DNA of 64,000 nt from assembly GCF_030124145.1 (NCBI RefSeq), contig NZ_JASKMS010000028.1:55404-119403 (forward strand), written 5' to 3'. Both the position numbers and the translations under genes were made by a program. Source of the stretch: Streptomyces sp. 378 (GTDB taxonomy: Bacteria; Actinomycetota; Actinomycetes; Streptomycetales; Streptomycetaceae). The first letter of the stretch is position 1; the number at the start of each line of letters is the position of its first letter. The notes under the pieces were generated by a model. It searched no databases and was not told the origin of the DNA. It saw only the letters and a program-made list of their open reading frames with translations. This document shows positions 42,291 through 52,321 of the stretch, piece by piece.

Positions 42291-42587
42291 GGATTCGACC
42301 GGAACCCGGCTCGGGCCTCCGAACGGAGTAGCGGAAGTCGATCACATGGAACCGGACATATGGGGATGTTCGGCCGTCTGGAGGATGCTCCGGATGCGTG
42401 TAACGTACGCGTTTCCCTCACCCCGGAGAGCCGCTCCCACCTGCGAATACCTTCTTCCACTCCCTGTCCGAAGCACGTTCCTGTCGGAGTTGTCAAGCCC
42501 CGAGATACGCCCTGACCTGCGAAAACGCCATTCAGAACCCGGGATTTCCGTGTTACCCTGGATAGCCACGGAAGGGGTACCTGTCAC

Positions 42588-43070
42588 ATGACGTTCAAGG
42601 TTGGCGACACCGTGGTCTATCCCCATCACGGGGCCGCGCTGATCGAGGCTATCGAAACTCGCCAGATCAAAGGCGTGGACAAGACCTACTTGGTGCTGAA
42701 GGTCGCCCAGGGCGACCTGACGGTACGTGTGCCAGCGGACAATGCGGAGTTCGTCGGCGTGCGTGATGTGGTCGGTCAGGATGGGCTGGACCGGGTCTTC
42801 GAGGTGCTGCGCGCACCGTACGCAGAGGAGCCCACGAACTGGTCCCGCCGCTACAAGGCAAACCTGGAGAAGCTCGCCTCGGGCGATGTCATCAAGGTCG
42901 CGGAAGTCGTGCGTGACCTGTGGCGTCGTGAGCGCGAGCGTGGACTCTCCGCCGGTGAGAAGCGCATGCTCGCCAAGGCCCGCCAGATTCTGGTGAGCGA
43001 GCTCGCCCTCGCGGAGAACACCAACGAGGACAAGGCCGAGGCCCTGCTCGACGAGGTGCTCGCCTCCTGA
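42588..43070 (+). CDS. carD: CarD-family RNA polymerase-binding transcription factor
   Basis: 160 residues: N-terminal RNAP-interaction (Tudor-like) domain (FKVGDTVVYPHHGAALIEAI) and C-terminal helical DNA-binding domain with the RRYKANLEKLASGD and conserved Trp-containing segment that wedges the -10 upstream edge. CarD stabilises open complexes at rRNA and other promoters. AAGGGG precedes ATG 42588; a -10-like TACCCT lies at about 42553 with TTCAGA 17 bp before. Confidence 0.93.
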   Translation: MTFKVGDTVVYPHHGAALIEAIETRQIKGVDKTYLVLKVAQGDLTVRVPADNAEFVGVRDVVGQDGLDRVFEVLRAPYAEEPTNWSRRYKANLEKLASGDVIKVAEVVRDLWRRERERGLSAGEKRMLAKARQILVSELALAENTNEDKAEALLDEVLAS

Positions 43071-43370
43071 GGTGAAGCCCGTCGCTCAGCGCTCTGCTGA
43101 TCAAGCGCGCGCCTGCACATCGAAATGCCGCGGTGCCCGATGACGAATTCCCGTCGCCGGGCGCTGCGGCATGTTCGCACTCCGACGCCGATGCGCCGCC
43201 ACCCCGGGTTGTGTTATCACTCACGCCCCGATGCTTGGTGGTGCTTGGTGTGCCGGGCCCGGGCAGCCGGCTCGACCGGCGTCACGGAAGGGTCCGGTCG
43301 AGCGCGTCGCGCCCGGCACTCCTCCAGGCCATACCCACGCCAGGCCAGCACACAAACCTGACAGGAACCG
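43071..43370. other. 300-bp gap between carD and ispD
   Basis: No convincing gene; an 81-codon frame reading into ispD lacks a ribosome site and coding bias. Probably the ispD leader/promoter and carD 3' region. Confidence 0.35.
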
Positions 43371-44135
43371 ATGTCTGAAGATTCGCGTCCCTCGCCGTCC
43401 GCCGCCCCCTCCAGGGCCCGCACGGCGGCCGTGATCCCGGCCGCCGGCCGGGGTGTACGACTCGGCCCGGGCGCCCCCAAGGCGCTCCGCGCGCTGGGTG
43501 GCACCCCCATGCTGATCCACGCGGTCCGCGCGATGGCCGCCTCCCGCGCCGTCTCCCTGGTCGTCGTCGTGGCACCGCCCGACGGCGCCGCCGAGGTCAA
43601 GTCACTGCTCGACGCGCACGCCCTGCCCGAGCGGACGGACTTCCTCGTCGTCCCGGGCGGGCAGACCCGCCAGCAGTCCGTGAGACTCGGCCTCGACGCG
43701 CTGCCGCCCGGCCACGACATCGTGCTGGTGCACGACGCGGCCAGGCCCCTGGTCCCGGTGGACACCGTCGACGCCGTGATCGAGGCCGTACGGGACGGCG
43801 CCCCGGCCGTGGTCCCGGCGCTGCCGCTGGCCGACACCGTCAAGCAGGTCGAGCCCGCCGGCACCCCCGGCGAGCCGGAGCCGGTCGTCGCCACGCCCGA
43901 GCGGGCGCGGCTGCGGGCCGTGCAGACCCCGCAGGGCTTCGACCGGGCCACGCTGGTCCGGGCGCACGAGACGGTCACCGGCGAGGTCACCGACGACGCG
44001 GGCATGGTCGAGCAGCTCGGCCTCACGGTCGTGGCCGTCCCCGGTCACGAGGAGGCGTTCAAGGTCACCCGTCCTCTGGACCTGGTCCTCGCTGAGGCGG
44101 TCCTGGCCCGCAGGAGGCTCAACGATGGCTTCTGA
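43371..44135 (+). CDS. ispD: 2-C-methyl-D-erythritol 4-phosphate cytidylyltransferase
   Basis: 254 residues; MEP pathway step 3. CTP-binding AAVIPAAGRGVRLGPGAPKAL (near residues 19-39), substrate loop VHDAARPLV and TPQGFDRA. AGGAA precedes the ATG. Overlaps ispF by 11 bp, so the two are co-translated. Confidence 0.95.
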   Translation: MSEDSRPSPSAAPSRARTAAVIPAAGRGVRLGPGAPKALRALGGTPMLIHAVRAMAASRAVSLVVVVAPPDGAAEVKSLLDAHALPERTDFLVVPGGQTRQQSVRLGLDALPPGHDIVLVHDAARPLVPVDTVDAVIEAVRDGAPAVVPALPLADTVKQVEPAGTPGEPEPVVATPERARLRAVQTPQGFDRATLVRAHETVTGEVTDDAGMVEQLGLTVVAVPGHEEAFKVTRPLDLVLAEAVLARRRLNDGF

Positions 44136-44631
44136 CGCGTCCGTGCCCGGACCCGTGCTCCCCCAGGTCGGCATCGGCACCGACATCCACGCCTTCGAGG
44201 AGGGCCGCGAGCTGTGGTGCGCCGGCCTGAAGTGGGAGGGCGAGGGCCCGGGCCTGGCCGGTCACTCCGACGCCGACGTCGTCGCCCACGCCGCCTGCAA
44301 CGCCCTCTTCTCCGCCGCCGGCCTCGGCGACCTCGGGCAGCACTTCGGCACGGGCCGCCCCGAGTGGTCGGGCGCCTCCGGAGTCACCCTCCTGACGGAG
44401 GCCGCGCGCATCGTGCGCGGGGCGGGCTTCCGGATCGGCAACATCGCCGTACAGGTGGTGGGTCCCCGCCCGAAGATCGGCAAGCGCCGGGACGAGGCGC
44501 AGAAACTGCTGTCGGAGGCGGCCGGAGCCCCCGTGTCGGTGTCGGGTGCGACGACGGACGGGCTGGGCTTCCCCGGCCGGGAGGAAGGGCTGATGGCGGT
44601 GGCCACGGCCCTGGTCGTGCGCGTCGGCTGA
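44125..44631 (+). CDS. ispF: 2-C-methyl-D-erythritol 2,4-cyclodiphosphate synthase
   Basis: 168 residues; MEP pathway step 5. Metal-binding GTDIHAF, then AGHSDADVVAHA, and the C-terminal TTDGLGFPGREEGL. About 10 residues longer at the N-terminus than E. coli IspF. Confidence 0.95.
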   Translation: MASDASVPGPVLPQVGIGTDIHAFEEGRELWCAGLKWEGEGPGLAGHSDADVVAHAACNALFSAAGLGDLGQHFGTGRPEWSGASGVTLLTEAARIVRGAGFRIGNIAVQVVGPRPKIGKRRDEAQKLLSEAAGAPVSVSGATTDGLGFPGREEGLMAVATALVVRVG

Positions 44632-44717
44632 GGGCGAGGGGCCCGGGAGGCCGATGGCCGATGTCACGAATACGCGCGCCCCGAGGGGAAGGTCCTGAGG
44701 CACACCCCGGGGCCCAC

Positions 44718-44723
44718 TACCCT
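44718..44723 (+). promoter_or_regulatory. leaderless -10 box (TACCCT) of cysS
   Basis: Ends 6 nt before GTG 44730. Confidence 0.55.
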
Positions 44724-44729
44724 GGAGTG

Positions 44730-46142
44730 GTGACTATTCGCCTGTACGACACCAGCGCCCGGCAGATTCGTGACTTCTCCCCGCTCCGGCCGGGTTGCGT
44801 CTCGATCTACCTGTGCGGTGCCACCGTGCAGGCCGCCCCGCACATCGGGCACATCCGTTCCGGGCTGAACTTCGACATCATGCGCCGCTGGTTCGCCTAC
44901 CGCGGCCACGACGTCGTGTTCGTGCGGAACGTGACCGACATCGACGACAAGATCATCGCCAAGTCGGCCGACCAGAACCGCCCCTGGTGGGCCATCGGCT
45001 ACGAGAACGAGCGCGCGTTCAACGACGGCTACCACGCCCTCGGCTGCCTGCCCCCGACCTACGAGCCGCGTGCCACCGGCCACATCACCGAGATGGTCGA
45101 GATGATGCGCGGCCTCATCGAGCGCGGGCACGCCTACGAGGCCGACGGCAACGTCTACTTCGACGTGCGTTCCTTCCCGGAGTACCTGGCGCTGTCCAAC
45201 CAGGAGCTGGACAACCTCCAGCAGCCCTCCGGCGCCGGTGAGACCGGCAAGCGCGACCCGCGGGACTTCGCCATGTGGAAGGCGGCGAAGCCGGGGGAGC
45301 CCAGCTGGGAGACACCGTGGGGCCGCGGCCGTCCCGGCTGGCACCTGGAGTGCTCGGCGATGGCGCACAAGTACCTCGGTACCGCCTTCGACATCCACGG
45401 CGGCGGCCTCGACCTGGTCTTCCCGCACCATGAGAACGAGATCGCCCAGGCCAAGGCCTACGGCGACGAGTTCGCCCGGTACTGGCTGCACAACGCCTGG
45501 GTCACCATGAGCGGCGAGAAGATGTCCAAGTCGCTCGGCAACTCGGTCCTGGTCAGCGAGATGGTCAAGCGCTGGCGCCCCATCGTGCTGCGCTACTACC
45601 TCGGCACCCCGCACTACCGCTCGATGATCGAGTACAGCGAGGAGGCCCTGCGCGAGGCCGAGTCGGCGTTCGCGCGGATCGAGGGCTTCGTGCAGCGCGT
45701 GGTCGAGAAGGCCGGCCCGGTCGAGCCCGCCGCCGAGGTGCCGCTGACCTTCGCCGAGGCCATGGACGACGACCTGGGCGTGCCGCAGGCGCTCGCCGTG
45801 GTGCACACCACCGTCCGGCAGGGCAACAGCGCGCTCGCCGCCGACGACAAGGAAGCGGCCGTGGCCCGGCTCGCCGAGGTCCGCGCGATGCTCGGCGTTC
45901 TCGGCCTCGACCCGCTCGACCCGCACTGGGCCGGCGAGGGCGACCGCGGCGAGACTGTGCTCAACCAGAGCGTGCACGGCGTGGTCGACACCCTCGTCCG
46001 CATGGTCCTCGACCAGCGCGAGGCGGCGCGGGCCCGCAAGGACTGGTCCACCGCGGACGCCATCCGCGACCAGCTGAGCCAGTCCGGCCTGGTCATCGAG
46101 GACAGCCCCCAGGGGCCGCGTTGGAGTCTCGGCCCGCGCTGA
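44730..46142 (+). CDS. cysS: cysteinyl-tRNA synthetase
   Basis: 470 residues, class I synthetase: HIGH at residues 38-41, KMSKS in GEKMSKSLGN, zinc ligands Cys29, the Cys in LECSAM and the HH in FPHHENE, and a C-terminal DALR-type tRNA-binding domain. The length and tRNA domain distinguish it from the mycothiol ligase MshC. GTG 44730 follows a leaderless -10. Confidence 0.95.
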   Translation: MTIRLYDTSARQIRDFSPLRPGCVSIYLCGATVQAAPHIGHIRSGLNFDIMRRWFAYRGHDVVFVRNVTDIDDKIIAKSADQNRPWWAIGYENERAFNDGYHALGCLPPTYEPRATGHITEMVEMMRGLIERGHAYEADGNVYFDVRSFPEYLALSNQELDNLQQPSGAGETGKRDPRDFAMWKAAKPGEPSWETPWGRGRPGWHLECSAMAHKYLGTAFDIHGGGLDLVFPHHENEIAQAKAYGDEFARYWLHNAWVTMSGEKMSKSLGNSVLVSEMVKRWRPIVLRYYLGTPHYRSMIEYSEEALREAESAFARIEGFVQRVVEKAGPVEPAAEVPLTFAEAMDDDLGVPQALAVVHTTVRQGNSALAADDKEAAVARLAEVRAMLGVLGLDPLDPHWAGEGDRGETVLNQSVHGVVDTLVRMVLDQREAARARKDWSTADAIRDQLSQSGLVIEDSPQGPRWSLGPR

Positions 46143-46165
46143 GACCGGCCCCACAGCTGATCGAC

Positions 46166-46193
46166 TGTGCCGCCCGGGCCTCCGGGCGGCACA
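46166..46193 (+). terminator. terminator after cysS
   Basis: TGTGCCGCCCGG and CCGGGCGGCACA, perfect 12-bp arms with a 4-nt loop. Confidence 0.7.
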
Positions 46194-46256
46194 CTGCAGA
46201 GACGGAACAGACGTACACAGACGTACGTACGAACACTTCACGGAGACGGGTAGCTC

Positions 46257-47198
46257 ATGGCCGCGAACAACCGCCGCATGTCCGGCAAGAAGGGCGCGCA
46301 GGTCGGCAGTGGCGGCCAGCGACGCCGGGGCCTGGAGGGCAAGGGTCCCACCCCGCCCGCCGAGATGCGCAAGGGACACAAGAAGAACCGCGTCGCCAAC
46401 GCCAAGGCGAAGCAGTCCGTGCGCCGGCCCGTGGCCCGTGGCCGCGGCGGCAAGGGCACGTCCGAGCTGGTCGTCGGACGCAACCCGGTCCTGGAGGCGC
46501 TGCGCGAGGGCGTCCCGGCCTCCACGCTCTACGTCCAGCAGTTCATCGACAACGACGAGCGGGTGCGCGAGGCCCTCCAGGTCGTCGCCGAGCGCGGCGG
46601 TATCAACCTCATGGAGGCGCCGCGCCCGGAGCTGGACCGGATGACCAACGGTCTCAACCACCAGGGCCTGGTCCTCCAGGTCCCGCCGTACGAGTACGCC
46701 CACCCGGAGGACCTGGCGGCCGCCGCCTACGACGACGGTGTGGACCCGCTGATCGTCGCGCTCGACGGCGTCACCGACCCGCGCAACCTCGGCGCCGTCG
46801 TCCGCTCCGTCTCCGCCTTCGGCGGGCACGGCGTCGTCGTCCCCGAGCGCCGTGCGGCCGGTATGACGGCCGGTGCCTGGAAGACGTCCGCCGGTACGGC
46901 GGCCCGCACCCCGGTCGCCCGCGCCACCAACCTCACCCGGGCGCTGGAGGCCTACAAGAAGGCGGGCATCACGGTCGTCGGCCTGGCCGCCGACGGCGAG
47001 GCCGAGCTGGGCGACCTGGCGGCTCTGGACGGCCCCGTCGTCATCGTCGTCGGCAGCGAGGGCAAGGGGCTGTCCCGGCTGGTCGGCGAGACCTGCGACC
47101 ACCGGGTGCGCATCCCGATGCCGGGCGGCGCCGAGTCGCTCAACGCCGGTGTGGCGGCCGGGATCGTGCTGTACGAGGCGGCCCGTCGCCGACGCTGA
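46257..47198 (+). CDS. rlmB: 23S rRNA (guanosine-2251-2'-O)-methyltransferase
   Basis: 313 residues: basic N-terminal extension, substrate-binding domain starting LVVGRNPVLEAL, and a SPOUT/SpoU domain with the knot motifs DPRNLGAVVRS, VVGSEGKGLSRL and IPMPGGAESLNAGVAAGIV. Length and domain order fit the RlmB/TrmH group. Confidence 0.9.
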   Translation: MAANNRRMSGKKGAQVGSGGQRRRGLEGKGPTPPAEMRKGHKKNRVANAKAKQSVRRPVARGRGGKGTSELVVGRNPVLEALREGVPASTLYVQQFIDNDERVREALQVVAERGGINLMEAPRPELDRMTNGLNHQGLVLQVPPYEYAHPEDLAAAAYDDGVDPLIVALDGVTDPRNLGAVVRSVSAFGGHGVVVPERRAAGMTAGAWKTSAGTAARTPVARATNLTRALEAYKKAGITVVGLAADGEAELGDLAALDGPVVIVVGSEGKGLSRLVGETCDHRVRIPMPGGAESLNAGVAAGIVLYEAARRRR

Positions 47199-47303
47199 AC
47201 AGGTGTCCGGAACTTCACCCGTACGGGGTAATTCCGGTGTCATCGGGGCGACGAGGACAAGCTTGACGGGGTCCGGACAGATCCGGCGGGTCAAAGCAGT
47301 GTC

Positions 47304-47326
47304 CTAACCCGACGTCACTCGGTTAG
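47304..47326. promoter_or_regulatory. inverted repeat CTAACC-N11-GGTTAG
   Basis: Perfect 6-bp arms ending immediately before the doxX ATG; possible operator or leader hairpin. Confidence 0.35.
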
Positions 47327-49042
47327 ATGAGTGTGGACACCAGAACACCCCGCACACCCACGGGGGACCGCTCGTCGGGACTCGACGACGCTCCCGCGCT
47401 GAGCATGGTGAAGGTGCCGAGCGACCCGGCGCAGGTCATCGTCAACCACGCGAGCTTTCGCGTGCAGTTGGGCGTTTCGACGCGTCGCGTCCAGTCCCCC
47501 CGGGTCGCACGGCATCTGACCGCCACCGAGGACACCACCCGCGTCCCCCTCGTGGGGGGCGGGGCGGACGGGGCCACCGCCCGACGCCGGCCCGTCGTCT
47601 GGAGCGGCAGATCCGCGCCGGACGACACCGGCGCGCACCGGCTCCTTCAGGCCGTGCGGCACGAGAGTGTCCGCCACGCCGACGAGTCCGCCTCCGCCTC
47701 CGACACCGGAGCCACCCAGGTCATCTCCCGCGTGGGCCCGGGCTACGACGATCCGGGATACCGGGGCGCCGGCCACAGCGGCGACGGCTACGCGGGTGAC
47801 GGCTACGAGGGCGACCTCGCCCAGACCGTCGAGACCCCGGTCGTCGGCCCCCAGCGCACCCACGAGCCCGCCGACGGCACCCGGCTGCTGCCGCCCATGC
47901 GCACCGTCGGCAGCGCCTACGACGAACCGGGGTACGGGGACGGCGACTTCGAGGAGTCCGCCACCGGCGCGGACACCGTCGGGCGCCGGGCCAAGCGGCA
48001 CGGCGACGACCCGGCCCGGCACGTCTACTACCCGGGCCGCCGGATGAACCTCGGCGTCGTCCTGCTCCCGCTGCGCGTCTTCCTGGGCTTCATCTCCATC
48101 TACGCCGGCATGGGCAAGCTGTGCGACCCCGTCTACTTCGACGGCGGCAAGCGCGGCTCGATGGTCAAGTGGCTCAACACCCTGCATCCGTGGGAAGTCG
48201 CCGAGCCGCTGCGCCAGTTCGCCCTCGAGCACCCGATCGGCGCCGGCCTGGTGATCGCCTTCGCGCAGGTCATCGTCGGCGTCCTGACGGTGCTGGGCTG
48301 CTGGCAGCGTGTCGCCGCCTGTCTGGGCGCCCTGCTGTCGGCCGCGCTGCTGGTCACGGTCAGCTGGAAGAGCGTCCCCGTCTACCAGACGCCCGACATC
48401 ATCTACCTCGCCGCCTGGTCCCCGCTGATCATCGCCGGCGCTCCCGTCTACTCCGTCGACGGCCGACTGGCCGGCAGCGCCTGGCGTCGCCTCGGCCCCC
48501 GCGCCGACATCTGGGACCTGCGCCGCTACGTGCTGCGCCGCGGCGCCCTCGTCACCGCCATCGCCACCGGCGTCACCCTGCTCGTCGGCTCGCTGCTCGG
48601 CGGTGCCGTCCGCGACGCGGACCGGGTCGTCGTCCCCGGCCCCGGCGAGGCCCCGCGCAACGAACTGCCCGGCTCCCCGCTCCCGGGCGAGCCCGTCAAG
48701 CGGAAGGAGAAGCGGACCCCGTCGTTCTCCTCCTCGCCCACCCAGGGCGCCACGGCCGGCTCGGCCAGCCCCAGCGCGGGCACCACGACCAGGCCCGGCG
48801 CCACCCGCGACACCGGCACCGTCACCGGCGGTTCCCCGAGCCAGACCCAGGGCACCGCGGGCCAGGCACCGCCCCAGCAGTCCACCCCGGCCGACCAGGC
48901 CCCGAGCACCACGACCGGCCCCACCTCAGGCGGCGGCACGGCAACGGGCGGCACGGGCTCGACCGGCGGCACGGACGGCGGCGACTCCTCCACGGGCCGC
49001 TCCACGGGCCGCCCGGGCTTGGTGGGCGGGTTGCTGGGCTGA
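47327..49042 (+). CDS. DoxX-family membrane protein with long N- and C-terminal extensions
   Basis: 571 residues: hydrophilic Asp/Gly-rich N-terminus (about 1-240), DoxX four-helix membrane domain (about 245-380; LRVFLGFISIYAGMGKL ... IIYLAAWSPLIIAG), then a Thr/Ser/Pro/Gly tail (about 440-571), probably extracytoplasmic. DoxX proteins link thiol and quinone redox metabolism in mycobacteria; function here is inferred only from the fold. Confidence 0.8.
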   Translation: MSVDTRTPRTPTGDRSSGLDDAPALSMVKVPSDPAQVIVNHASFRVQLGVSTRRVQSPRVARHLTATEDTTRVPLVGGGADGATARRRPVVWSGRSAPDDTGAHRLLQAVRHESVRHADESASASDTGATQVISRVGPGYDDPGYRGAGHSGDGYAGDGYEGDLAQTVETPVVGPQRTHEPADGTRLLPPMRTVGSAYDEPGYGDGDFEESATGADTVGRRAKRHGDDPARHVYYPGRRMNLGVVLLPLRVFLGFISIYAGMGKLCDPVYFDGGKRGSMVKWLNTLHPWEVAEPLRQFALEHPIGAGLVIAFAQVIVGVLTVLGCWQRVAACLGALLSAALLVTVSWKSVPVYQTPDIIYLAAWSPLIIAGAPVYSVDGRLAGSAWRRLGPRADIWDLRRYVLRRGALVTAIATGVTLLVGSLLGGAVRDADRVVVPGPGEAPRNELPGSPLPGEPVKRKEKRTPSFSSSPTQGATAGSASPSAGTTTRPGATRDTGTVTGGSPSQTQGTAGQAPPQQSTPADQAPSTTTGPTSGGGTATGGTGSTGGTDGGDSSTGRSTGRPGLVGGLLG

Positions 49043-49069
49043 CACCCGACCGGAACGCCGGAAGGCCCG

Positions 49070-49102
49070 GAAGGCCCCGCATCACGCAGATGCGGGGCCT
49101 TC
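49070..49102 (+). terminator. terminator after the doxX gene
   Basis: GAAGGCCCCGCAT and ATGCGGGGCCTTC, perfect 13-bp arms, 7-nt loop, followed by TCTC. Confidence 0.85.
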
Positions 49103-49186
49103 TCGCGGGTAGGGGGACGAGGGCCTCAAGCGGCGCGGGGAACCGCGCGACAAGCCACGACGAGCGGTCAGCCGCCGACGGGGCAA

Positions 49187-49555
49187 CCGGCCGAGCTCTC
49201 AGTGCCGACATCCTTGACGGCAGTCGGGCTTCTTGCGGACCGGTGCGAGTGGTGGAGCTTCAGTGCCCCGGTGTCGCCGGTTTCTTGGCGGGATCCGTGA
49301 GCCCTTCGCGGACCGGTGCGACCGGCGGAGCTCTCAGCGCGGCAGCGCCGTCGGCATCCTTGGACGGCAGTCAGGCCCCTCGGGGACCGGTGCGAGCGGT
49401 GGAGCCCGAGCGCCCCGGTGTCGCCGGCTCCTTGATGGGACCCGTCAGGTTCCTCGGGGACCGGTGCGAGAGGTGGAGCTCTCAGTGCCCCGGTGTCGCC
49501 GGTTTCTTGGCGGGATCGGTGAGCCCTTCGCGGACCGGTGCGACCGGCGGAGCTC
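49187..49555. repeat. 74-bp tandem array derived from the 3' end of the adjacent gene
   Basis: The core GACCGGTGCG recurs at 49238, 49311, 49385, 49459 and 49533 (period 73-74). Each unit contains GGAGCTCTCAG...CTTGGC...CGGT.AG..CCTTCGC, aligning with the last 70 bp of the nucleotidyltransferase gene (from 49543), including its stop codon. About five copies precede the gene's own copy. Confidence 0.88.
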
Positions 49556-50287
49556 TCAGCGTCCCAGCGCCGCCAGCTCCTTGGCCGCCTCGGTCAGGTC
49601 CTTCGCCGTGTCGATGGCCCGCCAGTACGACCCCTGGGGGATCGTGAACCCGGCCAGCCGTCGCTCGCGGGCGAGATGAGGGAACGTCGTCCGCTCATGG
49701 TCGCCCCGGTGCGGCAACAGCCCGGCGAACTCGGGGGAGAAGACGTACACGCCGGCGTTGATCTCGAAGGTCGACGGCGGTGCCTCGATGAAGTCGGTGA
49801 TACGGCCGAAGCCGTCGGTCCGCACCGCGCCCCACGGCAGCCGGGGCCGGGCCAGCGCCAGGGTCGCGAGGGCGTCCCGCTCGGCGTGGAAATCGGCCAT
49901 GTCCCGCAGCGAGAACCGCGTCCAGATGTCCCCGTTCGTCGCGTACCAGGGCTGGTCGGGGTGGGGCAGATGCGCTGCGGCGTACTTGAGGCCGCCGCCG
50001 CGTCCGAGCGGCTCGGGCTCGACGACCGTCGTGACGGAGACGGGCAACTCGGCCGTCTCCAGCCACTTCTGCAGCACCTCGGCGAGATGGCCGCACGAGA
50101 CGACGACGTCCGTCACCCCCTCGTCGGCGAGCCAGGACAGCTGATGGCCGATGATCGGCGCCCCCGTCCCGGGGATCTCGACCATCGGCTTGGGCCGGTC
50201 GTCCGTGTACGGACGCAGCCGGGAGCCCTGGCCACCGGCCAGAACGACGGCTTGAACGGGGCGGGACGCGGCGCTCGTATCGCTCAT
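49556..50287 (-). CDS. nucleotidyltransferase (NDP-sugar pyrophosphorylase-like)
   Basis: 243 residues; N-terminal LAGGQGSRLRPYT glycine-rich loop, then KPMVEI, and substrate residues in VVEPEPLGRGGGLKYAA and NGDIWTRF. Resembles mannose-1-phosphate guanylyltransferase/glucose-1-phosphate thymidylyltransferase catalytic domains without the C-terminal left-handed helix. ATG 50287 lies 8 nt after TACAGT; GTG 50293 is also possible. Substrate not determinable. Confidence 0.8.
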   Translation of the reverse strand: MSDTSAASRPVQAVVLAGGQGSRLRPYTDDRPKPMVEIPGTGAPIIGHQLSWLADEGVTDVVVSCGHLAEVLQKWLETAELPVSVTTVVEPEPLGRGGGLKYAAAHLPHPDQPWYATNGDIWTRFSLRDMADFHAERDALATLALARPRLPWGAVRTDGFGRITDFIEAPPSTFEINAGVYVFSPEFAGLLPHRGDHERTTFPHLARERRLAGFTIPQGSYWRAIDTAKDLTEAAKELAALGR

Positions 50288-50295
50288 GGACACGA

Positions 50296-50301
50296 ACTGT
50301 A
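50296..50301 (-). promoter_or_regulatory. leaderless -10 box (TACAGT)
   Basis: On the minus strand, 8 nt before ATG 50287. Confidence 0.4.
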
Positions 50302-50384
50302 CGTGGCGTCCCGCCCGGGACTGCGGCCGACGACGCTTCCCGTCGGCCGTGACGGACTTCCCACCCGGTGGCAGGGCGGTGGGC

Positions 50385-50834
50385 TCAGCTGTGCGCGGCG
50401 GCGACGCCGGTGGCGAAGGCGGTGTCGCAGACCGGGCGGGCGTAGGACTGGGCGCGGGTCGGGCCGTAGACCCGGACGGCGGCCTGGCCGAGGGCGCGGG
50501 CGATGGAGGCGCAGTGTTTCGCCAGCGAAGGGCGGCCGTTGACGGCCTGCTGGAGGTGGGTGAGGGCGACGCCCGGGTTCTCCTCCTGCAGTTCGGTCAG
50601 CAGCTTGTCGCGCAGGACGTCCTGGGGGGCGCGCTTGGCGGCCTGTGGGGTGCCCACGGAGGTGTTCGCGGCGGTGAGCACCGGGTCGGTGGAGTTCCCC
50701 GACCAGTTGACTCGGGTGACCGCGAGGGTCCCGGAGAGCACCAGGACGACGGGCAGGACGAAAGCGAGGGTGCGGCCGATCCGGCGGGCGGGGCCCCGGC
50801 CGCGTCGCGTCTGTTGGTTCATGGAGTGCTTCAC
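50385..50834 (-). CDS. membrane-anchored secreted protein of unknown function (149 aa)
   Basis: GTG 50834 follows TACCCT by 7 nt (leaderless), supporting this start over ATG 50822. One N-terminal membrane helix (TLAFVLPVVLVLSGTLAV), then an extracytoplasmic helical domain with two cysteines (AKHCASIARALGQAAV ... RPVCDTAFATGVA), probably disulfide-linked. No family recognised. Confidence 0.68.
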   Translation of the reverse strand: MKHSMNQQTRRGRGPARRIGRTLAFVLPVVLVLSGTLAVTRVNWSGNSTDPVLTAANTSVGTPQAAKRAPQDVLRDKLLTELQEENPGVALTHLQQAVNGRPSLAKHCASIARALGQAAVRVYGPTRAQSYARPVCDTAFATGVAAAHS

Positions 50835-50841
50835 GCGTGTG

Positions 50842-50847
50842 AGGGTA
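50842..50847 (-). promoter_or_regulatory. leaderless -10 box (TACCCT)
   Basis: On the minus strand, 7 nt before GTG 50834. Confidence 0.5.
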
Positions 50848-50970
50848 GCGCCCCGTAATGGTTTGTAGACATTTAGTCACCGGTATGGGGGATGAGAGAG
50901 TGCCACTTTCCGGGTAAGGCGTTGACGCACACTGCTCGAAACGTCCGGTCTGCCGGGGTGTTTGTCGACA

Positions 50971-51010
50971 ACGAAGAGGGCCCCGCAGCGCGCTGCGGGG
51001 CCCTCTTCGT
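50971..51010. terminator. 40-bp perfect palindrome, terminator after msiK
   Basis: 20-bp arms (ACGAAGAGGGCCCCGCAGCG/complement) with no mismatch; 43 bp beyond the msiK stop. Confidence 0.85.
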
Positions 51011-51052
51011 CAACCTGGGTGATTCACCCGGGGGTTGTGCGATGCCGGTTGA

Positions 51053-52135
<1,083 letters not shown>

Positions 52136-52228
52136 GGTGAATGAACCCCTTCTACCGGCAGGAACGTGCCGGACGATCCGAGTAGGAAGGCGGTGCCACG
52201 ACGGTCATTCCGTTGTGGTGTAGTCCAC

Positions 52229-52295
52229 GCGTGTGAACTGGCTCAGGACGGTACCCGGCGTTCACACGTATGTCAGTAGTTCCGAGCGTGTGAAC
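52229..52295. promoter_or_regulatory. CGTGTGAAC repeats upstream of msiK
   Basis: GTTCACACG (52260-52268) and CGTGTGAAC (52287-52295) form an inverted repeat with 9-bp arms; a third direct copy, CGTGTGAAC, is at 52230. They lie 95-160 bp upstream of msiK. Confidence 0.5.
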
Positions 52296-52321
52296 TTCGC
52301 GGAAATTTTCGAAGCGGCGTC

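Noticed and set aside
43133..43378. Small plus-strand gene between carD and ispD
   Set aside because: No ribosome site; overlaps the ispD start and lacks codon bias.
44730..46142. MshC (mycothiol ligase) instead of CysRS
   Set aside because: Length 470 and the C-terminal tRNA-binding domain fit CysS; linkage to ispF and rlmB also fits.
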